Shown one piece after another: positions 16,059 through 25,211 of a stretch of 35,949 bases of DNA (position 1 is the first letter of the stretch; each line of letters starts with the position of its first letter). This DNA comes from an uncultured Acholeplasmatales bacterium (GTDB lineage Bacteria > Bacillota_I > Bacilli_A > Acholeplasmatales > Anaeroplasmataceae), in assembly GCA_905236105.1 (NCBI GenBank), contig CAJOOI010000004.1, positions 1 to 35,949 on the forward strand, read 5' to 3'. A model generated the notes under the pieces. It searched no databases. It saw only the letters and a program-made list of their open reading frames with translations, and was not told the origin of the DNA. Position numbers and translations under genes: made by a program.

Positions 16059-17750
16059 ATGAATTATTTAGAAAAAGCACAACAATGGAAAAATTTTAAA
16101 GGCTTAGATGCTAAATTAAAAAATGAATTAGATCATATGAGTGATGATGAATTAAAAGAAGCATTCACTAATGATTTAGAATTTGGTACTGGAGGACTTA
16201 GAGGTATTTTAGGTGCAGGTACAAATAGAATGAATATCTATATTGTAGAAAAAGCTACTTTAGGCTTTGGTAGATATTTATTAAAACAATCTAAAGTTGC
16301 ACAATCTAGAGGTGTAGCAATCAGTCATGATAACCGTCACTTCTCAGTTGAATTTGCAAGAAAAAGTGCTGAAGTATTAACTTCACTAGGATTTAGAGTA
16401 TTCTTATTCGATTCATTAAGACCTACACCTGAACTTTCTTACGCAGTAAGAAACTTTAATTGTATTGGTGGTATAATGATTACAGCAAGCCACAACCCTA
16501 AAGAATATAATGGATATAAAATTTACGATGAAACAGGTTGCCAATTAGTTCCTGCAATGGCAGAACAAGTTATTGATGAAATCAATAAAATTGATGATAT
16601 GTTCAACATTGAAACAGGCTTAAATCATGAATTAATTTATTATATTGGAAAAGATGTTGATGAAAAATATATCAATGATGTTAAAAAAATTATTTTGAGG
16701 CCTAATTTAAAGAAAGATTTTAAAGTAGTATATACTCCACTTCATGGTACAGGACAAGTTTTTGCACCAGATGTATTAAAGAGTGTAGGATATAATGTAT
16801 TACCATTACCTTGTCAAATGACTAACGATCCAGATTTTTCAGGTGTAAAAACATCAAATCCTGAAAATAAAGAAGCATATGATGAAGCGATTGCTTTAGC
16901 AAAAGCATGGGATGCTGATATCGTATTAGCTACTGACCCAGATGCAGATAGATTAGGTATAGCTGTAAGACATAATGGAGAATTTGTATTATTTACAGGT
17001 AACCAAACTGCAACATTAGAAGTAGATTATATTTTAAGAACAAGAAAAGAATTTAATACTCTTCCTAAAGATGGATATATTTTTACTACTAATGTTTCAT
17101 CAACATTACCTGAAATTATTGCTAAAAAATATGGCTTAAAAGTAGAAATAACTTTAACAGGTTTCAAATTCATTGGTGAAAAAGCTCGTGAAATGGAACA
17201 AACTGGTCGTGGAACATATGTATTTGGATTTGAAGAATCATATGGTTCACTTGTTTCTCCTATGGTAAGAGACAAAGATTCTATTCAAGCAATTCTAATT
17301 TTATGTGAACTTGCAGCTTATTGGAGAGAAAAAGGACTTGATTTAGTTGAAGCATTAGATAAGATTTATCAAGAATATGGATATTTCAAAGAAGATATTA
17401 CTAATGTTGCATTAGCTGGTCTTGCTGGAAAAGCTAAAATTGAAAAAATAATGGATTATTTTAGAAATAATGAAATAAAATTAAAAGGATTTAATATTTT
17501 AGCTAAAGATGACGTTAAATTAAGCGTTCATACAGATAATAAGGGTAATAAAACTGAAATTAAATTACCTAAATCAAATGTAATTAAATATTATCTTAAT
17601 GATGATATGTGGTTTGTATTAAGACCTAGTGGAACTGAACCAAAATTAAAAATTTATTATGGCGTAAATGGTAAATCACAAGAAGAATCTGATAATAAAT
17701 TACAAGATTTAAAGAAACAAGTATTAGATATATTTAATTCAATAGAATAA
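16059..17750 (+). CDS. Phosphoglucomutase/phosphomannomutase (alpha-D-phosphohexomutase)
   Basis: FGTGGLRGILGAGTNRMN, ITASHNPKEYNGYKIY, DPDADRLGIAV, GFEESYG, RPSGTEPKLKIYY. Confidence 0.95.
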   Translation: MNYLEKAQQWKNFKGLDAKLKNELDHMSDDELKEAFTNDLEFGTGGLRGILGAGTNRMNIYIVEKATLGFGRYLLKQSKVAQSRGVAISHDNRHFSVEFARKSAEVLTSLGFRVFLFDSLRPTPELSYAVRNFNCIGGIMITASHNPKEYNGYKIYDETGCQLVPAMAEQVIDEINKIDDMFNIETGLNHELIYYIGKDVDEKYINDVKKIILRPNLKKDFKVVYTPLHGTGQVFAPDVLKSVGYNVLPLPCQMTNDPDFSGVKTSNPENKEAYDEAIALAKAWDADIVLATDPDADRLGIAVRHNGEFVLFTGNQTATLEVDYILRTRKEFNTLPKDGYIFTTNVSSTLPEIIAKKYGLKVEITLTGFKFIGEKAREMEQTGRGTYVFGFEESYGSLVSPMVRDKDSIQAILILCELAAYWREKGLDLVEALDKIYQEYGYFKEDITNVALAGLAGKAKIEKIMDYFRNNEIKLKGFNILAKDDVKLSVHTDNKGNKTEIKLPKSNVIKYYLNDDMWFVLRPSGTEPKLKIYYGVNGKSQEESDNKLQDLKKQVLDIFNSIE

Positions 17751-17763
17751 TATAATTAAAATT

Positions 17764-17800
17764 AAGAGCCTAGTGTGCGCTAGGCTCTTATTTCAATTTT
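17764..17800 (+). terminator. Intrinsic terminator after pgm
   Basis: AAGAGCCTAG-TGTGCG-CTAGGCTCTT followed by ATTTCAATTTT. Confidence 0.8.
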
Positions 17801-17878
17801 ATAACTTTCTTAGATTAATATATTAAAATAGAATAATTATGAAAGGAGAAGTATAATTTTAAATTATACAAATTTAGT

Positions 17879-18412
17879 ATGATAAATATTTGGCATGATA
17901 TAGATAATGACCGTATTACAAAAGATGAATTCATAGCATGTATTGAAATACCTAAGGGAAGTAAGAAAAAATATGAATTGGATAAAGAAACTGGTTTAAT
18001 CATTTTGGATCGTATTTTGTATACATCAACTCATTATCCAGCAAATTATGGTTTTATTCCAAGAACTTATTCTGATGATAAAGACCCACTTGATGTCTTG
18101 GTATTATGTGATGAATCATTTGATCCACTTGTACTTGTTAGATGTAAGCCAATAGGTGTAGTTAAGATGATTGATGATGAAGCAATTGACGAAAAAATTA
18201 TTTCAGTTTGTGTCAATGACCCATCTATGAACATTTATAATGATATCGATGAACTTCCTGCTCATATGTTTGATGAAATAAGACACTTTTTTACTGTTTA
18301 TAAGCAATTAGAAGGTAAAACAACAGTAGTAAGTGAAGTTTTAGGTATGGAAGAAGCTAAAAAAACAATACAAAAATCAATAAACGCATATAAGAATTTA
18401 TATATTAAGTAG
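17879..18412 (+). CDS. ppa: Inorganic pyrophosphatase (family I)
   Basis: [37 protein letters not shown]. Confidence 0.93.
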   Translation: MINIWHDIDNDRITKDEFIACIEIPKGSKKKYELDKETGLIILDRILYTSTHYPANYGFIPRTYSDDKDPLDVLVLCDESFDPLVLVRCKPIGVVKMIDDEAIDEKIISVCVNDPSMNIYNDIDELPAHMFDEIRHFFTVYKQLEGKTTVVSEVLGMEEAKKTIQKSINAYKNLYIK

Positions 18413-18422
18413 GTGAAATAAT

Positions 18423-19523
18423 ATGGCTTTAAAAGCTGGTATAGTTGGCCTTCCTAATGTTGGAAAGTCAACTCTTTTTAATGCAATAACAAAATCAAAT
18501 GCTCTTGCAGCAAATTATCCTTTTGCTACAATTGAACCAAATGTTGGTATGGTTGAGGTACCTGATGATAGATTAGATGTATTAGTAAATATGTATAATC
18601 CAAAACGTAGAGTTCCAGCTCTATGTGAATTTACTGATATTGCCGGTTTAGTAAAAGGTGCTTCAAAGGGCGAAGGATTAGGAAATCAATTTTTGGGTAA
18701 CATTAGAAATTGTAATGCGATAATTGAAGTAGTTAGATGCTTTGATTCATCTAATATAGTTCATGTTGAAGGTAGTGTTGATCCTATTAGGGATATTGAA
18801 ACTATTGAACTTGAATTATCTTTATCAGATTTAGATGTTATTGAAAAAAGAATGGTAAAAATCGAGAAAAAAGCTCAATCTAAAGTGGATGATGCTGAAT
18901 TTGAATTTAAATTATTAAAAAAAATAAAAAATGCATTATTAAATGGTACATCAATTAGAAATGTTGAATTTTCTGAAGAAGAAGAAAAATATGTTAATGA
19001 ATATGCATTATTAACTGATAAACCTCTAATGTATGTATGCAATATCAAAGAAGATGATATTAGTAATCTAGATAATGCAAAATATTATCAACAAGTCTTA
19101 GAATATGCTAAGAAAAATAATGTTTTATGCATTCCTATCTCAGCTCAAATAGAAGCTGAATTATCTGAACTAGATGATGAAGAAAAACAAATGTTTTTAG
19201 AAGAATATGGCTTAAAAGAAGCAGGATTGAATTTATTAATTAGATCAACATATCATCTTTTAGGTTATAAAACATTTTTTACAGTTGGTCCTGATGAATG
19301 TAGAGCGTGGACATATAAAGATGGGATGCTTGCACCACAATGTGCCGGAATAATTCACTCTGATTTTGAAAGAGGCTTTATCAGAGCTGAAACAACAGCT
19401 TATGATGACTTAATTAATAGTGGATCAATGTTAAAAGCACGTGAGAAGGGCTTAGTAAGACAAGAAGGAAAAGAATATAAAGTTAAAGATGGTGACATCT
19501 TATTATTCAAATTTAATGTCTAA
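18423..19523 (+). CDS. ychF: Redox-regulated/ribosome-binding GTPase YchF (Obg family)
   Basis: MALKAGIVGLPNVGKSTLFNAIT, DIAGLVKGASKGEGLGNQFL, TGS-type C-terminus. Confidence 0.96.
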   Translation: MALKAGIVGLPNVGKSTLFNAITKSNALAANYPFATIEPNVGMVEVPDDRLDVLVNMYNPKRRVPALCEFTDIAGLVKGASKGEGLGNQFLGNIRNCNAIIEVVRCFDSSNIVHVEGSVDPIRDIETIELELSLSDLDVIEKRMVKIEKKAQSKVDDAEFEFKLLKKIKNALLNGTSIRNVEFSEEEEKYVNEYALLTDKPLMYVCNIKEDDISNLDNAKYYQQVLEYAKKNNVLCIPISAQIEAELSELDDEEKQMFLEEYGLKEAGLNLLIRSTYHLLGYKTFFTVGPDECRAWTYKDGMLAPQCAGIIHSDFERGFIRAETTAYDDLINSGSMLKAREKGLVRQEGKEYKVKDGDILLFKFNV

Positions 19524-19526
19524 TTA

Positions 19527-19559
19527 AATCTGCAAAAAAATTGCAGATTTTTTTTGTTT
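19527..19559 (+). terminator. Intrinsic terminator after ychF
   Basis: AAATCTGCAA-AAAAA-TTGCAGATTT followed by a T run. Confidence 0.85.
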
Positions 19560-19575
19560 TATTTCCATTCTTTCA

Positions 19576-19604
19576 TTGATATTATTTATTTATTTTGTTA
19601 AAAT
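19576..19604 (+). promoter_or_regulatory. Sigma-A type promoter of the jetABC-like operon
   Basis: TTGATA (19576-19581), 17-nt spacer, TAAAAT (19599-19604). Confidence 0.6.
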
Positions 19605-19641
19605 AAATAATAGAGATTTTTTTTAAAAAGGATGTGAATTT

Positions 19642-21054
19642 ATGGATATATTTGATATCGTGCCAGATAATTTTTTTACATTTTTATCATCAAAAAATAA
19701 AAAGATTTATCTAGCAAGTTTACTTCAAGTATTTAAAATATATGAGACCGGTTCAATTTTAGGTATCGATAAAAAAATTGTTGTTGATGATCTAACATTA
19801 TTTTTAGAAAATCATTCAAAATATCTATTCCAAGAAGAAGATGAAGAAAAAGAAGAAGCTCCTAAAAGCAAAAGAGAAATTGCTTTATTCATCCTAAGAA
19901 GAATGGAAGAATGTGGCTGGATATATGTGGATGTAACTAATGATTATGTTGAGGTATTGAATTTTTCTGATGTTGCAATCACGTTATGTGAAGCATTACT
20001 AAATGCTTATCCTCAACTTGATTATGATTCAGAATTACCTGAAGATTATGTTAATCCAACTGAATATCATGGTTATATTTATTCTATTTATTCATTGTTG
20101 AATCAAAAAGATAATGTCGATTATTCATTAACATTCAGTTTAGTATATTCTGATACAAGACAACTGATTAGAGCAATTAGACGTCTTGATGTAAGAATGA
20201 AAGATTATATTCAATCTGTTATTGATAATACAGATATAAAATCATTAATGGAAAAACTTGTAAATTATAAAACAGATATTTATGATACAAGTTACACTAA
20301 ATTAAAAATAACAGATAATATTGATAGATATAGACTTGATATTATTTCTAGATTAGAAGAATTCTTAACTGATGAAACAATACTTTCAGCAATATCAATG
20401 AATTATCTTGCTGTAACAAAATCAAAAGAAGATGCCGTCTTAAAAGCAATCAAGAATATTGATGAAGTAATTGATGCATTTAGCGCATTAAAAGAATTTA
20501 TTGATGAAATAGATAATAAAAATAGAAATTATATTAATTCTACAATTGGTAAGATTAAATTCTTATTAAGTGAAGAAGATAATGTAGTTGGTAAAATAAA
20601 TAGAATTTTAAAATATGTAAAAGATTCTAATTCTGAAGGTAAATTAGATAAAGCAATGAATAAAATCAATTCTTTATATTATTTACCACGTCTTAAATTA
20701 TTTGAAATGGAGAAATCTTTATATCAACCACGTGGCTCTTACCAAAGAAATCTTAATCAATTCTTAGATGAATCTGGTATATCAGGATTAGAATTAAATG
20801 ATGATTTCTTAAATGGATTTAAAAATTCATATAATGAAAGAGAAATCTTATATTTTATGGATATGAATTCTAAAGATGGAGTCTTTGATGCATCAACAAT
20901 TATCAATAATGATTGTGATGATAATACATTTATGAAAGTAGTTTATAGCGTCATTATCGCTGTTGAAAAAAGATATACTATTGAGCTTAAAGATGAAATT
21001 ATTGAAAATAAAACTTATTCAATTAGAAACTTTATTATTAGAAAGACTTTATAG
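19642..21054 (+). CDS. JetA/MksF-like protein (Wadjet JetA, DUF5716-type)
   Basis: N-terminus MDIFDIVPDNFFTFLSSKNKKIYLASLLQVFKIYE..ILGIDKKIVVDDLTLFLE resembles JetA; first gene of a three-gene SMC module. Confidence 0.75.
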   Translation: MDIFDIVPDNFFTFLSSKNKKIYLASLLQVFKIYETGSILGIDKKIVVDDLTLFLENHSKYLFQEEDEEKEEAPKSKREIALFILRRMEECGWIYVDVTNDYVEVLNFSDVAITLCEALLNAYPQLDYDSELPEDYVNPTEYHGYIYSIYSLLNQKDNVDYSLTFSLVYSDTRQLIRAIRRLDVRMKDYIQSVIDNTDIKSLMEKLVNYKTDIYDTSYTKLKITDNIDRYRLDIISRLEEFLTDETILSAISMNYLAVTKSKEDAVLKAIKNIDEVIDAFSALKEFIDEIDNKNRNYINSTIGKIKFLLSEEDNVVGKINRILKYVKDSNSEGKLDKAMNKINSLYYLPRLKLFEMEKSLYQPRGSYQRNLNQFLDESGISGLELNDDFLNGFKNSYNEREILYFMDMNSKDGVFDASTIINNDCDDNTFMKVVYSVIIAVEKRYTIELKDEIIENKTYSIRNFIIRKTL

Positions 21055-21063
21055 GGGGAATAT

Positions 21064-21651
21064 ATGTTACAAGCATTAGAAACAATGACACAAACTCAAA
21101 AGAATCAGTTTAAAGATACAGCTAATAAATTACTTTCTTCTACCTTCCTTTCAAGAGATAAAAGAGATAATAAAGAAGCTTACTATTTTTTAATGAGTTA
21201 TAAAGAAGTATTTGATGAATTTTTTGAAATATTAGGTTATGAAATTACACTTGATGTACCACAAGGTGCAGTTATGCTATCTGGTGGTAATAATTCAAAT
21301 ATATTAAAGCTTAAAAGAGATGAATCATTAATCTTATTAATATTAAGACTTTTATATCATGAAAAGATGAAAGAAACATCATTAAACGAAAATGTTGTTT
21401 GTTCAATTTCTGATATTCATGAAAAATATGATTATCTACAAATAAAAAGAAAGCTAAATAAAACAGATTTAGAAAACGCAATAAGAATATTTAGAAGATA
21501 TAATTTAATTGAAACAACAGGTGATTTAAAAACTTTATCTACTAAAATAGTTATTTTACCTACAATTCTTATGGCAATTAATTCTGAAGATATAAATGAA
21601 GTTTATAATACAATTATTAAAATTGGACATGATGAGGAGGCAGATAAATGA
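21064..21651 (+). CDS. JetB/MksE-like protein (DUF4194-type)
   Basis: 195 aa between JetA-like and SMC-like genes; LKLKRDESLILLILRLLYHEKMKE and RIFRRYNLIE pattern typical of the small winged-helix subunit; ATGA overlap with the next gene. Confidence 0.75.
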   Translation: MLQALETMTQTQKNQFKDTANKLLSSTFLSRDKRDNKEAYYFLMSYKEVFDEFFEILGYEITLDVPQGAVMLSGGNNSNILKLKRDESLILLILRLLYHEKMKETSLNENVVCSISDIHEKYDYLQIKRKLNKTDLENAIRIFRRYNLIETTGDLKTLSTKIVILPTILMAINSEDINEVYNTIIKIGHDEEADK

Positions 21652-24600
21652 AAAAATTAACAAAAGTTAGAGTAATAAACTGGCATTATCTTAATAATGA
21701 AACAGTAGAAATAAATGGTAATACCTTACTTACAGGTCCTAATGGAACAGGTAAATCTACATTACTAGATGCCATCACATATGTTTTAACTGCAGGAGAT
21801 ACTGTGTTTAACCTTGCAGCTAACGAAAAAGGTAAACGTGATTTAAAAAGCTATGTAAAATGTAAATTAGGTATCGATGATAAAGAATATTTAAGAAATG
21901 GTGATGTTTCAGCTCATATCGCCTTAGAATTCTTAGATGAAAAAACAGGTAATTATTTTACAGTTGGTGCAGTAATTGATGCATTTGGTGATTTAGCACC
22001 TGTAAAATCAATTTTTTATAAAGCAGAACAAAGAATAAATGATTCTATGTTTATTTCAGATGAATCAACAATTTATTCTACAGTTGAATTTAGAAAACAT
22101 AATCCAACTTTTGAATATTATTTAGTAAAAAAAGAAGCTAAAAAAGGATTTAGAAACGCATTTGGATCAATCAATGAAGATTTTTATCGTTTAATTCCTA
22201 AAGCTTTAGCATTTAAACCAATCGCTGATGTTAAAGAATTTATTTATCAAAATATCCTTGAAGAAAAAACAATCGATGTTTCTGCAATTCAAGATTCTAT
22301 TAGAGCATATAAAGAATTAGAAAATACTTTAAGATTAATTCAATCTAAAATTAGTGATTTAAAAGAAATAGATGTTATTTTCCAAGAAATTCTTAAAATA
22401 GAAGAAAATAAAGACTATATCGAATATTTAATGAAATTATTTGATGTAGAAAAAATTAGAAATACAATTAGTGATTCAAAAATTAAAATTGCTAAATATG
22501 AAGAAGTAAAAAAGATAAGAGAACAAGAATTAAGAGAATTAGATTTAGAAAATCAAGCATTACAAGAACGTGCAAGAGACATATACAATATGCTTTCATC
22601 TAATGATGAATATAAAGCAGACGAATATGTAAAAAGAGAAATATTAAGAACTAAATCAGAAATTGAAATGCTTGAAGGCAATAATCAATCTTTCTTAAGA
22701 AGAGTTAGCGGCTTTAAAGATGTTGTTAATGAATTAAGAAGAATATCAACTGAAGGCTTATATAATGAAGCTTCAGCAATTAATTTAAGCTTAATTAATA
22801 GTAAGGAAGTAGAAGATACAAAAATTAGATTAACTGATTTTAACAATCGCTTAAAACAATTAAGAGATAAGAAAAATCAAAATTTAGGTCAACTTCAATC
22901 TCAAATGAGCAAATTAATTGAACAAATTAATGAAATTTCTGTTACAGTTAGAAATTTTGGTCAAAATAAATTAAATTATAGGCCTGAATTATTAGCTTTA
23001 AGAAATGAAATTCAAGAAGGCTTAAAGCGTGTATATAATTATGATGTAAATGTCCATATTTTTGCTGAATTATGTGAAATCACAGATCCATCATGGCAAG
23101 ATACAATTGAAATATTTTTAGGTAATAGAAGGTTTAATTTTATCGTAGAACCAAGATATTTTGATCAAGCCTTACAAATATTTTCAAGAATTAAAGATAA
23201 ATATCGTATTTATGGTATTGGTTTAATTAATACAAAACAAATTTCAAAATATACACAATATGATAAAAAATCATTAGCTTCTATCATTGATTCAGAAAAT
23301 GAAGATGCAAGATGTTATATCAATTATTCATGTGGTAATGTTATTATGGTTGAAAATGCCTTAGAACTTGAACATTATCCAACATCAATTACAAAAGATG
23401 GTTTAATTTATCGTGGATTTACTGTATCTAGCTTAAATCCTAATATCGATAAACCATTTATGGGTAAAAATGCAGTTGCTAAAGCTTTAGAAGAATGGAC
23501 TATTAAAGCTGAAGCAGCTAAGAAAGAATATGTATCATTAAATACTAAATTAGAATCAATTCAAAAAGAAGTTGAATTATTAGATCAATTAGATGTAAGA
23601 CCATTATTAAATGATTTAGATAATGCCTTAGAGCTTGAAAAACAAAAAGGTATTCTTGCAGATTTAGAAAATCATTCTAAACGTGCTAGAAATTCAACTC
23701 CTTCAGAACTTGAAGATGATTATATTAAAATTACAGAAACAATTAAAGGTAATGATAATAAGAAGATTTCTTTATCTATGGAAATTGGTTCAATTGATGC
23801 AAATATTAAATCTGTATATTTAAGTATTGAAGAAAATAATAATCATCTAGAAGGTTTAAATAAAGAATTAAAAGCTTTAGCTAAAGATAATCCATTAATT
23901 GTTGAAAGAGCTAAAAATGAATATGAAAGAGCTATTTCTGATGGTTCAAAAGGCGCACTTGATGCTTATATAGCTAGATTTAAAGAAGAAGAAAGTGTAT
24001 ATGAAACATTAGTTGATAGCTTAACTCAAAAACAATATGCCTATATTAATAAATATAATTCAACATTATCAATTGGTGTTACTGAAGTTAAGTCATTCTT
24101 AGCTGAATTAAATAAATTAGAAAAGAGCGAACTTGTAACTTATGAAAAGAAAGTAAGACAAGCAAGAGAATCAGCTGAAGTTGTATTTAAAGAAGATTTC
24201 ATTGCTAAATTGAGATATAACATTTTAGCAGCCGAAAAAGAAATTGAAAAAGTAAATGAAACATTATCATCAATTCAATTTGGTGGCGATAAATATGAAT
24301 TTATTTTCCCAAGATCTAGTGAATATGCTAAATTCTATGAAATGGTTACATCAGATTTAGCAGATATAAATAAAGGCTTATTTACTTTTGAATTCCAAGC
24401 TAAATATGATGAACAAATTACAGAATTATTTGAATCATTATCTCAAGATGAATTAAATAGTAATGGAGCTTTAAATAAATTTACTGATTATCGTACATAT
24501 ATGGATTATGATATTAGAATCACTAACCAAGATGGCGATACAAAAACTTTCTCTAAAATTTCAAAAGTTACATCCGGTGGTGAAACTCAAGTTCCATTCT

Positions 24601-24875
24601 ATGTTGCAATTATCGCTTCATTTGTAAGAGTATATCAAAAAACTAATTCACTTGCAGGAGATCCTATTGGACTTGTATTATTCGACGAAGTATTTGATAA
24701 GATGGATGGTAATAGAATTAGAGCTATGATGGATTTTATTACATCTATGCCACTTCAAATCATTATTGCATGTCCACCTGATAAAGTAGATTCACTTCAA
24801 ACTCATGTACAAACAACATTAATTACTATTAAACAAGGTAATAAAGCTCAAATTATTAATGTTAAGAGGAAATAA
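21648..24875 (+). CDS. JetC/MksB-like SMC-family ATPase
   Basis: Walker A LLTGPNGTGKSTLLDAITYVL, long coiled coils, signature KVTSGGETQVPFYVAIIASF, Walker B GLVLFDEVFDKMD. Confidence 0.88.
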   Translation: MKKLTKVRVINWHYLNNETVEINGNTLLTGPNGTGKSTLLDAITYVLTAGDTVFNLAANEKGKRDLKSYVKCKLGIDDKEYLRNGDVSAHIALEFLDEKTGNYFTVGAVIDAFGDLAPVKSIFYKAEQRINDSMFISDESTIYSTVEFRKHNPTFEYYLVKKEAKKGFRNAFGSINEDFYRLIPKALAFKPIADVKEFIYQNILEEKTIDVSAIQDSIRAYKELENTLRLIQSKISDLKEIDVIFQEILKIEENKDYIEYLMKLFDVEKIRNTISDSKIKIAKYEEVKKIREQELRELDLENQALQERARDIYNMLSSNDEYKADEYVKREILRTKSEIEMLEGNNQSFLRRVSGFKDVVNELRRISTEGLYNEASAINLSLINSKEVEDTKIRLTDFNNRLKQLRDKKNQNLGQLQSQMSKLIEQINEISVTVRNFGQNKLNYRPELLALRNEIQEGLKRVYNYDVNVHIFAELCEITDPSWQDTIEIFLGNRRFNFIVEPRYFDQALQIFSRIKDKYRIYGIGLINTKQISKYTQYDKKSLASIIDSENEDARCYINYSCGNVIMVENALELEHYPTSITKDGLIYRGFTVSSLNPNIDKPFMGKNAVAKALEEWTIKAEAAKKEYVSLNTKLESIQKEVELLDQLDVRPLLNDLDNALELEKQKGILADLENHSKRARNSTPSELEDDYIKITETIKGNDNKKISLSMEIGSIDANIKSVYLSIEENNNHLEGLNKELKALAKDNPLIVERAKNEYERAISDGSKGALDAYIARFKEEESVYETLVDSLTQKQYAYINKYNSTLSIGVTEVKSFLAELNKLEKSELVTYEKKVRQARESAEVVFKEDFIAKLRYNILAAEKEIEKVNETLSSIQFGGDKYEFIFPRSSEYAKFYEMVTSDLADINKGLFTFEFQAKYDEQITELFESLSQDELNSNGALNKFTDYRTYMDYDIRITNQDGDTKTFSKISKVTSGGETQVPFYVAIIASFVRVYQKTNSLAGDPIGLVLFDEVFDKMDGNRIRAMMDFITSMPLQIIIACPPDKVDSLQTHVQTTLITIKQGNKAQIINVKRK

Positions 24876-24877
24876 TT

Positions 24878-25195
24878 ATGTTTGGAAAGAATAAAAATAA
24901 AGAAGAATCTTTATCTTTAGCAAAAGATCGTATCTGTTTTGCTGTTATGAAAGATGATGATAATTTTGCCAAAGAATTAGTATATAAATTAAAAGATGGT
25001 TCTCCACTTGTTATAAATTTTGAAGAAATAAATGAAAGTGCAACCAATAAATTCTTAGCATTTTTTAGTGGTGCTGCCGTAGCATTTGAAGGAAAAATAA
25101 TATTTGTTAAAACAAATGTTTATTTATTTGCTAGAAAAGAAGATTTCTTAGATGGCAGTTTAAAAGAATTTTTAAACAGTAGAACAAGAAAATAG
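24878..25195 (+). CDS. SepF-like cell-division protein
   Basis: KDRICFAVMKDDDNFAKELVYKLKDGSPLVINFEEINESATNKFLAFFSGAAVAFEGKIIFVKTNVYLFARKEDF matches the SepF core layout (VVVNL..I....A.R..DFLSG..YA..G.I..V....FL..P). Confidence 0.75.
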   Translation: MFGKNKNKEESLSLAKDRICFAVMKDDDNFAKELVYKLKDGSPLVINFEEINESATNKFLAFFSGAAVAFEGKIIFVKTNVYLFARKEDFLDGSLKEFLNSRTRK

Positions 25196-25211
25196 TTTTA
25201 GGTGTAATATT

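Noticed and set aside
19642-24875. Calling this a complete Wadjet anti-plasmid system
   Set aside because: JetD is absent and the surroundings are housekeeping; only JetABC-like genes are supported.
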